Of a stretch of DNA of 64,000 nt, positions 34,629 through 43,057 are shown in pieces. Below the pieces are notes generated by a model. The model saw nothing but the letters and a program-made list of their open reading frames with translations, had not been told where the DNA came from and ran no database searches. Every line of letters begins with the position of its first letter. The first letter of the stretch is position 1. Made by a program: the position numbers and the translations under genes. The stretch is from Bradyrhizobium sp. SRL28 (GTDB taxonomy: Bacteria > Pseudomonadota > Alphaproteobacteria > Rhizobiales > Xanthobacteraceae), in NCBI RefSeq assembly GCF_018596315.1, contig NZ_JAHEAG010000002.1, positions 62,001 through 126,000 on the forward strand. The letters are read 5' to 3'.

Positions 34629-34987
34629 TTGGCGTCCTCCGAGATATCTCGTCGTCCGTTTCATGGATGGCCTCCATTTTTTGCGGCCTGCATCCGCAAA
34701 TCCCGACAGGGCGCAACTTCGCACCTTCGCCGAAACTACAGTCTATACGCGCTATACGCGCGAAGGGTTATGAGAAACTAACCTGGAGGAATCGCCGCAG
34801 CGAATAAGCGGCAGCGTGGCTGCCCTATCTGATTTGGCATCGCGGGCTTCCAAGCGGTTTGGAGAAAGCCTACCATCGCGTTAGGTGAAAATTGTTGAGG
34901 ACATCACTGACTCCGACAGCTTTGACCAGATGATGCGCCGATCGGATGTCCCTGACGAGATAATTCATCGAGATCGTGGGGGCGCTG
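34629..34987. other. Divergent promoter region, no gene seen
   Basis: Between the small exported protein gene (minus) and the DUF3604 gene (plus). No open frame with a credible start, and no repeat, is apparent in these 359 bases. Confidence 0.4.
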
Positions 34988-36937
34988 ATGATGTTGCGTT
35001 TGTCCGCCATCTCAGGGACCGCGCTGGCTGGCGTTTGCGCCGCGGCCTTGTTTGCCACGAGTGTCGCCGCGGAAGATTTAACCACGGACATAGGCACGCT
35101 CGATAAGGAGACGGCCGACAAGGCGTTCCCCACCAAGCCGCCTTACTCGCCATATGCGGGGCGCAACTTTCCGACACGGCCGTACTTCGGCGACACGCAC
35201 ACGCACACCTCTTACTCGATGGACGCCGGCGCGTTCGGCGCTCGGCTCGGCCCAAAGGACGCTTATCGCTTTGCCAAGGGCGAGGAGGTGATCGCGTCCA
35301 GCGGACAGCGCGCGAAATTGTCGCGACCGCTCGATTTCATGGTGGTAACGGATCATTCGGACGGCATGGGCTTTTTCCCGCAACTGATCGGGGGCGATGC
35401 TGGCTTGCTTGCGACGCCGCAGGGCCGGAAATGGTACGACGAGATCAATTCCGGCAAGGGTGCAGAGGCAGCTATCGATATCATTACCAGCTTCGGCAAG
35501 GGGCAAATGCCCAAGGGCTTCCCGACGCCGGGGACGCCGGCCTATCGCAGCGCCTGGCGCGAAACGATCAAGGCCGCCGAAGAAGCCAATGAACCTGGCC
35601 GCTTCACTGCCTTCATCGGCTATGAGTGGACCTCGAATGCCGGCGGCAACAACCTTCATCGCAATGTCATTTGGCGCGACAACGGAGCCAAGGCTGGTCT
35701 CGTCGAACCTTTCACCACGCTGCCGCCGTTGGGCAGCCCAAATCCCCGAGATCTGTGGAAATGGATGGCGATAGTTGAGGAAAAAACCGGCGCGGAGATT
35801 CTTGCGCTGGCACACAATGGCAATCTGAGCAACGGCCGGATGTTTCCCATCATCGAGTCGTTCAATGGCAAGCGGATCGACCGCGAATACGCAGAGAACC
35901 GCACGCGTTGGGAGCCGCTCTATGAAGCCACACAAATCAAAGGCGATGGCGAGACCCATCCATTTCTTTCGCCCAATGACGAGTTCGCCAATTTCGAACG
36001 CTGGGACAAGGGCAACCTCGATCTGACAGAGGTGAAGAAACCTGAGATGCTTGAATTCGAGTACGTCCGTTCGGCATTCAAGAACGGTCTCAAGATGGAA
36101 GCCGAACTCGGCGTAAATCCCTACAAGTTCGGCCTGGTCGGTAGCACCGATGCGCATACCGGGCTGGCGGCGGTCGAGGAGGACAATTTCTTCGGCAAGA
36201 CATCTTCGTCCGAACCAAGCGCCGATCGCGCGATGCATCCCTTCGTCAAGACCGACAAGGCCGTCATCATGGGCTGGGAGACGACGGCGTCCGGCTATGC
36301 TGCGGTATGGGCCACGGAAAATACCCGCGAAGCGATCTTCGACGCCATGAAGCGGCGCGAGACCTACGCCACTACCGGACCGCGCATGGCGGTTCGCTTC
36401 TTCGGCGGCTGGGATTTCGAGGCGGCCGACGCCAACAGCCGCATGCCGGCGCGAGTTGGCTACACCAAGGGCGTGCCGATGGGCGGAGACTTGAACAGCG
36501 CGCCAACCGGAAAGTCGCCTTCATTCCTTGTCGCCGCCTTGAAGGATCCGATTGGCGCAAATCTGGACCGCATCCAGGTCATCAAGGGCTGGGTCGGCAA
36601 AGATGGCCAGATGCAGGAGCGAATTTATGACGTCGCGGTATCCGGAGGCCGCAAGATCGATGCCGACGGCCGCAGTAGAGCGGCGGTCGGGAGCACGGTC
36701 GATGTCGCCAACGCGACATGGACCAACACGATCGGCGCGGGTGAGATGATCACGGTGTGGAAAGATCCCGACTTCGATCCGGCGTTGCGCGCCTTCTACT
36801 ATGTGCGCGTGATCGAAATTCCGACGCCGCGCTGGACGGCCTATGACGCAAAATACTTTGGCATCAAGATGCCGGCTGAAGTTATGATGACGACCACCGA
36901 ACGCGCTTACACCTCGCCGATATGGTACACGCCTTGA
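34988..36937 (+). CDS. Exported DUF3604 protein (PHP-like fold)
   Basis: A 649-residue protein with a signal peptide (cleavage near SVAAED). The segment FPTRPYFGDTHTHTSYSMDA near residue 60, MVVTDHSDGMG, ALAHNGNLSNG and VGSTDAHTGL carry the His and Asp residues expected for a PHP-type metal site, so a periplasmic phosphoesterase-like activity is possible. The family has no established function. The second of two tandem ATGs is taken, 5 bases after GGGGG. It overlaps the next gene by 16 bases, and the three genes 34988-38819 form one operon. Confidence 0.88.
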   Translation: MMLRLSAISGTALAGVCAAALFATSVAAEDLTTDIGTLDKETADKAFPTKPPYSPYAGRNFPTRPYFGDTHTHTSYSMDAGAFGARLGPKDAYRFAKGEEVIASSGQRAKLSRPLDFMVVTDHSDGMGFFPQLIGGDAGLLATPQGRKWYDEINSGKGAEAAIDIITSFGKGQMPKGFPTPGTPAYRSAWRETIKAAEEANEPGRFTAFIGYEWTSNAGGNNLHRNVIWRDNGAKAGLVEPFTTLPPLGSPNPRDLWKWMAIVEEKTGAEILALAHNGNLSNGRMFPIIESFNGKRIDREYAENRTRWEPLYEATQIKGDGETHPFLSPNDEFANFERWDKGNLDLTEVKKPEMLEFEYVRSAFKNGLKMEAELGVNPYKFGLVGSTDAHTGLAAVEEDNFFGKTSSSEPSADRAMHPFVKTDKAVIMGWETTASGYAAVWATENTREAIFDAMKRRETYATTGPRMAVRFFGGWDFEAADANSRMPARVGYTKGVPMGGDLNSAPTGKSPSFLVAALKDPIGANLDRIQVIKGWVGKDGQMQERIYDVAVSGGRKIDADGRSRAAVGSTVDVANATWTNTIGAGEMITVWKDPDFDPALRAFYYVRVIEIPTPRWTAYDAKYFGIKMPAEVMMTTTERAYTSPIWYTP

Positions 36938-37800
36938 TTTCTCGGCTGCTGAGAGAGCCATTACTTCAGTTTCTCGCCCTAGGCGCCATGCTGTTCGGGC
37001 TTTACGGCTTGGTCGGCAAGCAAAGCGCGGAGGCGCCCGAGAAGATCGTTGTTTCCGCCTCGCGGATCGCCAACCTCGGCGACGGATTTGTGCGGACGTG
37101 GCGACGGCCGCCGAGCGAGCAGGAACTGCGGGACCTGATTGAGGATTACATCCGCGACGAGGTCTTCTACCGCGAGGGCAGGGCGGCCGGACTGGACCGC
37201 GACGACGCCGTCATTCGACGCCGCGTCCGGCAGAAGATGGAATTTCTCGCCGAGGACATGTCCGCACCGGAGCCGAATGATGAGCAGCTTGCGGCCTATC
37301 TCGCAGCCAATCCCGAGCGCTTCAGGGCCGAGGACCAACTCACATTCCGTCACGTCTTCCTGAGTGCGACGCGGCGCCAAAATACCATCGACAGCGATAG
37401 CAAACAGGTTGCGAGTATCCTGGCTCGCGCCGACGTGACTGTGGATGCGACGGCACTCGGCGATCCCTTCCTGCTTGGCGAGGAGTTTCGTGGCGTCTCG
37501 GCCACAAAGGTAATGAACCAGTTTGGTGAAAGGTTCGCCAAACGGATACTCGCGATGGAGGAGGGCCGCTGGCAGGGACCGGTTGCTTCGGGCTTTGGGC
37601 AGCATTTCGTTTTTATCAGCGAACGGGTGCCGGGCGGCCTGCCGCCGCTTGATGATATCAGGCCAGCCGTCCGCCGGGAGTGGGCGAACGCGCGGCGCCT
37701 TGAGGCGGAACAGAAGCTTTATGCGTCGCTGCGGGAGCGCTACGAAATCGTTGTGGAGGCGCCTGCGGCCAAGGCGGCGTCGGCCGAAAGCAGCCGATGA
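36922..37800 (+). CDS. Membrane-anchored PpiC-type peptidyl-prolyl isomerase
   Basis: A 292-residue protein with one N-terminal helix (LLQFLALGAMLFGLYGLVG), a SurA-like helical region (about 60-130, DLIEDYIRDEVFYREG) and a parvulin domain (about 130-255, RHVFLSA through FGQHFVFISE). It probably helps fold exported proteins and is the natural chaperone candidate for its operon partners. Its start lies inside the DUF3604 gene and its stop overlaps the HupE-like start (ATGA), so all three are tightly coupled. Confidence 0.85.
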   Translation: MVHALISRLLREPLLQFLALGAMLFGLYGLVGKQSAEAPEKIVVSASRIANLGDGFVRTWRRPPSEQELRDLIEDYIRDEVFYREGRAAGLDRDDAVIRRRVRQKMEFLAEDMSAPEPNDEQLAAYLAANPERFRAEDQLTFRHVFLSATRRQNTIDSDSKQVASILARADVTVDATALGDPFLLGEEFRGVSATKVMNQFGERFAKRILAMEEGRWQGPVASGFGQHFVFISERVPGGLPPLDDIRPAVRREWANARRLEAEQKLYASLRERYEIVVEAPAAKAASAESSR

Positions 37801-38819
37801 ATCGTTTCCGCTCATTCTTTGCTGTTGTCGCACTGCTGCTGGCGCAACCCGCGTTCTCGGATGAACTTCGGCCGGGCTATCTTGAAATACGCCAGACCAG
37901 CCCCGACGCCTATAATCTGCTTTTCAAGATTCCCGCGCGTGGGGAGGACTTGCGGCTCGCGATCTACGTCAAACTGCCCGAAGGCGCCCAGGATGTGACG
38001 CCGCCGTGGGCGTCATTTGGCGAGGGTGCCTATGTCGAACGCCGCAGCATTCGGCGGGATGGAGGGCTCGCCGGGCAGGCGGTATCGATTGAGGGCCTGT
38101 CGGCCACATTGACTGATGTACTGGTTCGGATCGAAAGCCTTGCCGGGGCAGTACAGACCGAGCGGCTGTCTCCGACGAAGACGACGTTCATTGTTCAGGC
38201 CACGCCGGGCGCGGGCGAGGTCGCTGCAACTTATCTACGCCTTGGCGTCGAACACATCCTTTTCGGCTTCGATCACCTGCTCTTTGTGCTGGCGCTGGTG
38301 ATCCTCGTTCGAGGCTGGGCCCGCGTCGCCCTTACTGTGACGGCATTTACTATCGCGCACAGCATTACCCTTGCCGCGGCGACGCTCGGTTTCGTGAACG
38401 TGCCGGGTCCGCCTCTTGAAGCAACCATCGCGCTTAGCATTGTGCTTGTTTCGGTCGAGATTTTGAACGCACGGCGCGGAAAGCCAAGCCTGACGGCGCG
38501 TATGCCATGGCTGGTCGCCTTCAGCTTTGGGCTCTTACACGGTTTCGGCTTCGCCGGAGCGCTGACGGAGGTGGGATTACCTCAACATGCGATCCCCGTT
38601 GCGCTGCTGTTTTTCAATATTGGGGTGGAGGTCGGGCAGCTCGTCTTTGTCGCCGCAGTGTTGTCGGCGATATCGTTACTTCGCTACGCCGGGTCCCGAC
38701 TGTTGGAGCCTGCGCCCTTACAGCGAGCACTTGACCGGCTCGATGTGACGGTGGGCTACGCCATAGGCATCGTGGCGGCTTACTGGCTGGTTGAGCGAAC
38801 GACCGCCTTTTTCGTATAA
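37797..38819 (+). CDS. HupE/UreJ-type membrane protein with exported N-terminal domain
   Basis: A 340-residue protein with a signal peptide, a beta-rich periplasmic domain (about 20-140) and a seven-helix C-terminal part of the HupE/UreJ_2 kind. The helix signatures GVEHILFGFDHLLFVLAL, FTIAHSITL and GFGFAGAL bring in conserved histidines that could bind a metal. HupE and UreJ proteins are linked to nickel handling, but this subtype with an exported domain is uncharacterised. The ATGA overlap couples it to the PpiC gene. Confidence 0.85.
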   Translation: MNRFRSFFAVVALLLAQPAFSDELRPGYLEIRQTSPDAYNLLFKIPARGEDLRLAIYVKLPEGAQDVTPPWASFGEGAYVERRSIRRDGGLAGQAVSIEGLSATLTDVLVRIESLAGAVQTERLSPTKTTFIVQATPGAGEVAATYLRLGVEHILFGFDHLLFVLALVILVRGWARVALTVTAFTIAHSITLAAATLGFVNVPGPPLEATIALSIVLVSVEILNARRGKPSLTARMPWLVAFSFGLLHGFGFAGALTEVGLPQHAIPVALLFFNIGVEVGQLVFVAAVLSAISLLRYAGSRLLEPAPLQRALDRLDVTVGYAIGIVAAYWLVERTTAFFV

Positions 38820-38949
38820 CAAATCGCGCTGCGGGGACCGCCTGCTTGCCGTCCTGGCTTCTCCATGCGGCTCGGGAGCGAAACGGTTATTTCATCGGGC
38901 GATGCTGGCGACGGCGAGCTTTCCGACCCGGTACGCGGCCAGTGACCGT

Positions 38950-39618
38950 TCAACGCTTGCCCGCGCGCCAGCCCATTTCCCAGAAGTCGGCTTCGAGCCG
39001 GGTGGCTTCCTTGAAGATCGCGACCAGCTCTGCCTCGCGCGCTGGCGTGGCGTAGCGATCGGCAAGGGCTTCCAGGTGCTCCCGCGCTTTCGCCGCGACC
39101 TCCTGATAAGGGCCTCCGGAATACTCGGCGATCCAGACGCGATACGGGTTGGTTGCGGCGAGCGCATCGGGCCGCGCGGCGAGCCGCGTCGCGATCTCCG
39201 CGTAGCCGATCACGCAAGGCGCGAGCGCCACCTTGAGCGCCAGGAGATCACCGCGCATGCCGGCGTCGAGCACGTAGCGCGTATAGGCCAGCATCTCGAC
39301 CGCCGGGGCGGCTTGTTCAAGATCGGAGGCCGACAGGCCCCAGCCGGCGCAGAGCTTGACATGCAGGTTCATCTCGACGTCGAGAATGGCCGAGAGGCCG
39401 CCAGCCGCCTCGCGCATGTCGGCGAGCGTGGGCGACTTGTAGACGGAGAGGGCGTAGGCGCGGGCAAACTCGATGAGGAACAGGTAGTCCTGAACGAGGT
39501 AGTGACGAAACGCTGCTTCTGCGAGCGAACCGTCTGCTAACCCTTCCGTGAAGGGGTGCTCGGTGTAGAGGCGCCATTCGGCGGATGCCGCTGTCTTCAG
39601 TCGCTCGAAGAAATTCAT
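38950..39618 (-). CDS. tenA: TenA family aminopyrimidine aminohydrolase/thiaminase II
   Basis: A 222-residue all-helical protein. The active-site landmarks of TenA are present: FRHYLVQDYLFLIEFARAYA, the cysteine in LAPCVIGYAEI, and the final EATRLEADFWEMGW with its acidic residue. TenA salvages the pyrimidine part of degraded thiamine. The window has several thiamine diphosphate enzymes (oxc, gcl, the split decarboxylase), but no other thiamine gene is next to it. The start is uncertain; an in-frame ATG at 39663 would add 15 residues. Confidence 0.88.
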   Translation of the reverse strand: MNFFERLKTAASAEWRLYTEHPFTEGLADGSLAEAAFRHYLVQDYLFLIEFARAYALSVYKSPTLADMREAAGGLSAILDVEMNLHVKLCAGWGLSASDLEQAAPAVEMLAYTRYVLDAGMRGDLLALKVALAPCVIGYAEIATRLAARPDALAATNPYRVWIAEYSGGPYQEVAAKAREHLEALADRYATPAREAELVAIFKEATRLEADFWEMGWRAGKR

Positions 39619-39724
39619 GAACTCTTTCGCAAGGGTGGCTTTCTCAGGGAGCATCTTTGGCACGCCACCCAGTCAGGTTGAAGCGCTTTCTGCCGAACTC
39701 CCGCGAATGGGCCTCTTGCGTCGC

Positions 39725-41158
39725 CTAGTTGACGGGTCCGCCACGACCTAAATGTTCAATGTCTGGCTCGGCTCGCTTCACCCCGGTCCGCCGGTTGACC
39801 ATGATCGTCACGAGCCAAAGAACGATGCCAATCCCGAGCAGGACACCGGCGACGTGATACTGAACAACGGCTCGGCCGGTCCAGGGACCCGTGAGGAAGG
39901 CACAGAACACGGCGCCCAGGATCGGCAGAATAGTCGGCGTGCGGAAGTGCTGGTGATCCACAGGATCGCGCCGAAGCACCAGGACCGCAATATTCACCAC
40001 CGTGAAAACGCATAGCAAAAGAAGCGCGGTGGTGCCTCCGAGCGCCGGCACCTCGCCAACAAACGTGATCAGGGCAAACGCCAGCAAGGTCGTGAAGCCG
40101 ATGGCGACATAAGGCGTCCGCCGCGTCTGGTGTACTTTGCCGAGGGCCGGCGGAAGCACGTGCTCGCGGCTCATGCCGTACACAAGGCGGCTGGCCATGA
40201 GCATATTGATGAGGGCGCTGTTGGCCACGGCAAACATGGTGATGAAGCCGAAGATCCAAAGTGGAAAATTGGGCGCGCCTTGCTGGACCACTTTCAGAAG
40301 GGGTGTCTCGCCTTCGCCCAGTTGCTCCGGCGCCACCAGCGTGATCGCCGAAATCGAGACAAGAACATAGATGAGACCGGTAATCACAAGGCCGGTAAGC
40401 AACACCTTTGGAAAGTGACGGGTTGGATCCTTGCATTCCTCGGCCATGTTGACCGAATCCTCGAAGCCTACCATGGCAAAGAACGCGAGCGTGGTTGCGG
40501 CAATCACCGGCCAGAACATGCCGCCGTCCGGGCTGGTACGAAACTGAATGACTCGCGAGACATCGCCCTGGCCCAACCCGATCGCCCAGAGGCCGATCAC
40601 GATAATAATCAGCAGTCCTGTCAGTTCGACGCAGGTGAGGACGACGTTGGCCTTCACGCTTTCGCCGACGCCGCGGAAATTGACCGCAGCAACGATTGCC
40701 ATGAAAGCGAGACCGGTAACGGTGATTGCAAAGCCCGATAGGTTGAGCCCCATCGCATTCGACATGTTGGCAGCGAATGCCCGGGAAGCCGTCGATGCCG
40801 AGGTAATGCCTGAGCACATCACTGCAAACGCAACGATGAACGTGATGAAATGGATGCCGAAAGCTTTATGCGTATAAAGGGCAGCGCCCGCAGCTTTCGG
40901 ATATTTCGTGACCAGCTCGAGATAGCTGAACGCGGTCACAAGTGCGACCACAAAAGCGACCACGAACGGCAGCCATACGACGCCTCCCACCTGCTTCGCA
41001 ACCTGGCCAGTGAGCGCATAGATCCCGGTGCCGAGAATGTCGCCGACGATGAACAGCAGGAGCAACCACGGGCCCATGACCCTGTGAAGACTTGGTTCGG
41101 CGCCGCTTGCTTGAGCACCGCTTGCTTGAGTACCGGCGTTGACAGGGACATCGGTCAT
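39725..41158 (-). CDS. APC-family amino acid permease
   Basis: A 477-residue transporter with 12 predicted helices. Helix 1 has the unwound-helix motif GDILGTGIYALTG, helix 6 contains FFAMVGFEDSVNMAEE, and the loop ECKDPTRHFPK follows; these are standard APC landmarks for amino acid or polyamine uptake. The substrate is not evident. Its ATG overlaps the stop of a receiver-domain remnant as ATGA, which suggests that a response-regulator gene was once translated just ahead of it. Confidence 0.88.
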   Translation of the reverse strand: MTDVPVNAGTQASGAQASGAEPSLHRVMGPWLLLLFIVGDILGTGIYALTGQVAKQVGGVVWLPFVVAFVVALVTAFSYLELVTKYPKAAGAALYTHKAFGIHFITFIVAFAVMCSGITSASTASRAFAANMSNAMGLNLSGFAITVTGLAFMAIVAAVNFRGVGESVKANVVLTCVELTGLLIIIVIGLWAIGLGQGDVSRVIQFRTSPDGGMFWPVIAATTLAFFAMVGFEDSVNMAEECKDPTRHFPKVLLTGLVITGLIYVLVSISAITLVAPEQLGEGETPLLKVVQQGAPNFPLWIFGFITMFAVANSALINMLMASRLVYGMSREHVLPPALGKVHQTRRTPYVAIGFTTLLAFALITFVGEVPALGGTTALLLLCVFTVVNIAVLVLRRDPVDHQHFRTPTILPILGAVFCAFLTGPWTGRAVVQYHVAGVLLGIGIVLWLVTIMVNRRTGVKRAEPDIEHLGRGGPVN

Positions 41159-41244
41159 TGCACGTCCTTATTCGCTCTCGGTAACGCGTGCAGTGTATCG
41201 GCAATCACAGGTTTGCTGCAATAGCCATCCATACCAGCTGCCTC
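41155..41244 (-). pseudogene. 3' remnant of a response-regulator receiver domain
   Basis: The codons read EAAGMDGYCSKPVIADTLHAL before the stop; the first 20 of these match the last strand and helix of receiver domains, where the conserved Lys precedes Pro (SKP). Nothing upstream continues the domain: at 41242-41247 the sequence passes straight into an IclR tail fragment on the opposite strand. Confidence 0.55.
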
Positions 41245-41352
41245 ACCGTCGGTCGCTTGCCCGCACCGGGCCATACCGTGCGCGATGTGGCGGCCGAACT
41301 GACGGCCGCGCCGGGCGACGTGATGTCTGCGGGAAATCTTCCTGAGTGGAGC
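41242..41352 (+). pseudogene. Detached IclR C-terminal coding segment, copy C
   Basis: Reads LTVGRLPAPGHTVRDVAAEL and then TAAPGDVMSAG. Compared with the intact regulator at 30307, one base is missing near the end, so the reading frame passes the original stop. The similarity continues past the stop position: AAATCTTCCTGAG is shared by both. This is a decayed copy of a gene end, including some 3' flanking DNA. Confidence 0.75.
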
Positions 41353-41436
41353 CGGGAAGCCCGTTCGGACTTCGACAACGTTCAAGTTCGATCATGCAGC
41401 CAAACGTCGCGCCGCACTGCGCTGCAGCAACGCTCG

Positions 41437-42825
41437 CTATCCGCGGATCGCCGCATTGGCCTTCGCGGCGGCGTTGGTCATCGCAATCTTCGCGGGATTC
41501 GCTCCGGAGACGACTTCATTCACGCCGATCATGAAGGCGTCCAGGATGGGTCTCGAGAGCGGATGGAAAAGGATCGCCTTGGCGCGGTCGACGTCGGCAT
41601 TCTGCAGGTTGGTCAGCGCCGCCTCAGCGGCTTGGGCGCCGAACGCCTTCTTGAAGCCCTCGCTCTCCCAGGCCGACACGCGTGTCGTCGCCAGCCCCGC
41701 CGCGGCGGTCCGCATCGAGGTCGGCTTGCTCGTTGCCCACAGCAGAAACAGGAAAGCCGCCCGCTTGTGTCGCGACCTGGAATTGATGCACGCCTGCCAG
41801 TGCGACATGAAGGGCACGGACGTGCGACCGGGGACATGTGGAAAGGCGGCAAACACGGACTGCCCGGCAACGTGGCTTTTTGCCGGATTGGAGATGTCGG
41901 TAGCGAAATTGCTGCTGTCGATCGCCATCGCCGTCTTGCGCTGAAGGAAGTCGTCCAGCACATGGTACCATTCGTAGCCGCTCACACCGCGAGATCCGGC
42001 TTGGCTGAGCAGTCGACCGAACATCTCGATGGCCGCGATGGCCTCCGGGCTCGCGAAAGCGGCCTTGTTGTCCTTGACCATGTCCCCGCCATAGGAGAAC
42101 AGGAAGCTCATGGCCGGCACGGACGAATTGCCGCCGGCCTGAGCCCGCATGGCGATACCGGACATCTCATTGGTCTTGACCGCGTTTGCGGTAACAAGCA
42201 ACTCGTCGAAAGTCTGGGGAACGGGCAGATTCTTGGCTGCTAGCGCATCGCCGTTGATGAACAAGGTCACCGCCTCGGAAGTGATCGGCATGGCGTAGCG
42301 TTCGCCGCCCTGCCACACCGGGAAGGCTCGGGCAGTCCTGAGCAGGTCGCCCTCGTCATACCAGCCGAGATCGGTCAGTGACTTGTCGGAATAATGGGCG
42401 TTCAGCGGCTCGAGCCATCCGTTCGAGATGCCTTGGCCATAGGTCGTGTACATGAAGACGTCGGGTGTACCGCCGCCACGGTTGAGCTGGATCGGCAGCG
42501 CGCCCAGGAAGGTGGTCTCCAATCGGAAGTCGGTAACGACGCTGATGCCCGTGAGCTTGGTGAAATCCCACAAAAGCGGAGTGATCGCGTTCGACCAGGG
42601 ATGGATCGCGCCCGCGAGCGTGATCGTCTGCCCCGCAAATTGTTTCCAGTCTATCGCAGCCTTGGCATAAGCGGCGACATCCTCTGCGAAACCCCACCGC
42701 GGCAGCATGGCAAGGGCCGGCAAGGCCACCCCCGCCGCGCCCAATCCCTTGACGAAGCTGCGCCGGTCGGCCGACCCTGGACTGCTCGGCGAATTTTCAT
42801 TCTGCAACTTTTGATCTGGAGCCAT
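41437..42825 (-). CDS. Tat-exported extracellular solute-binding protein
   Basis: A 462-residue ABC-type binding protein. It has a twin-arginine signal (DRRSFVKGLGAAG), and the rest matches the sugar/oligosaccharide-binding group 1 pattern (PWSNAITPLLWDFTKLTG, GGGTPDVFMYTTYGQG, AMAIDSSNF). The ABC permease and ATPase genes are not in the window, so it is either an orphan receptor or serves a distant transporter. It is divergent from a histidine kinase gene 232 bases away, and a periplasmic binding protein feeding signals to a kinase is a possibility. Confidence 0.85.
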   Translation of the reverse strand: MAPDQKLQNENSPSSPGSADRRSFVKGLGAAGVALPALAMLPRWGFAEDVAAYAKAAIDWKQFAGQTITLAGAIHPWSNAITPLLWDFTKLTGISVVTDFRLETTFLGALPIQLNRGGGTPDVFMYTTYGQGISNGWLEPLNAHYSDKSLTDLGWYDEGDLLRTARAFPVWQGGERYAMPITSEAVTLFINGDALAAKNLPVPQTFDELLVTANAVKTNEMSGIAMRAQAGGNSSVPAMSFLFSYGGDMVKDNKAAFASPEAIAAIEMFGRLLSQAGSRGVSGYEWYHVLDDFLQRKTAMAIDSSNFATDISNPAKSHVAGQSVFAAFPHVPGRTSVPFMSHWQACINSRSRHKRAAFLFLLWATSKPTSMRTAAAGLATTRVSAWESEGFKKAFGAQAAEAALTNLQNADVDRAKAILFHPLSRPILDAFMIGVNEVVSGANPAKIAMTNAAAKANAAIRG

Positions 42826-43057
42826 GTGGTTGCTCCTGCCGGCGGACCGGCCTTGGCCTTCACAACGCGCGGGCGGGGCCTTACCCGTGACGTTCTTGCC
42901 CCTTGCGTGTAATCTGCGCGGTAGAGCGTGCCGGTTCCCGTCTCACCCACGCGAGACCGTGGCCATATTTTCATTATACTAGCAATGCTCTGCGTCGGCA
43001 TCAGAAAACAATCGCTCACGCGAGCATCGAAGACCTGGGAAGACAAGACTTGGGCCC

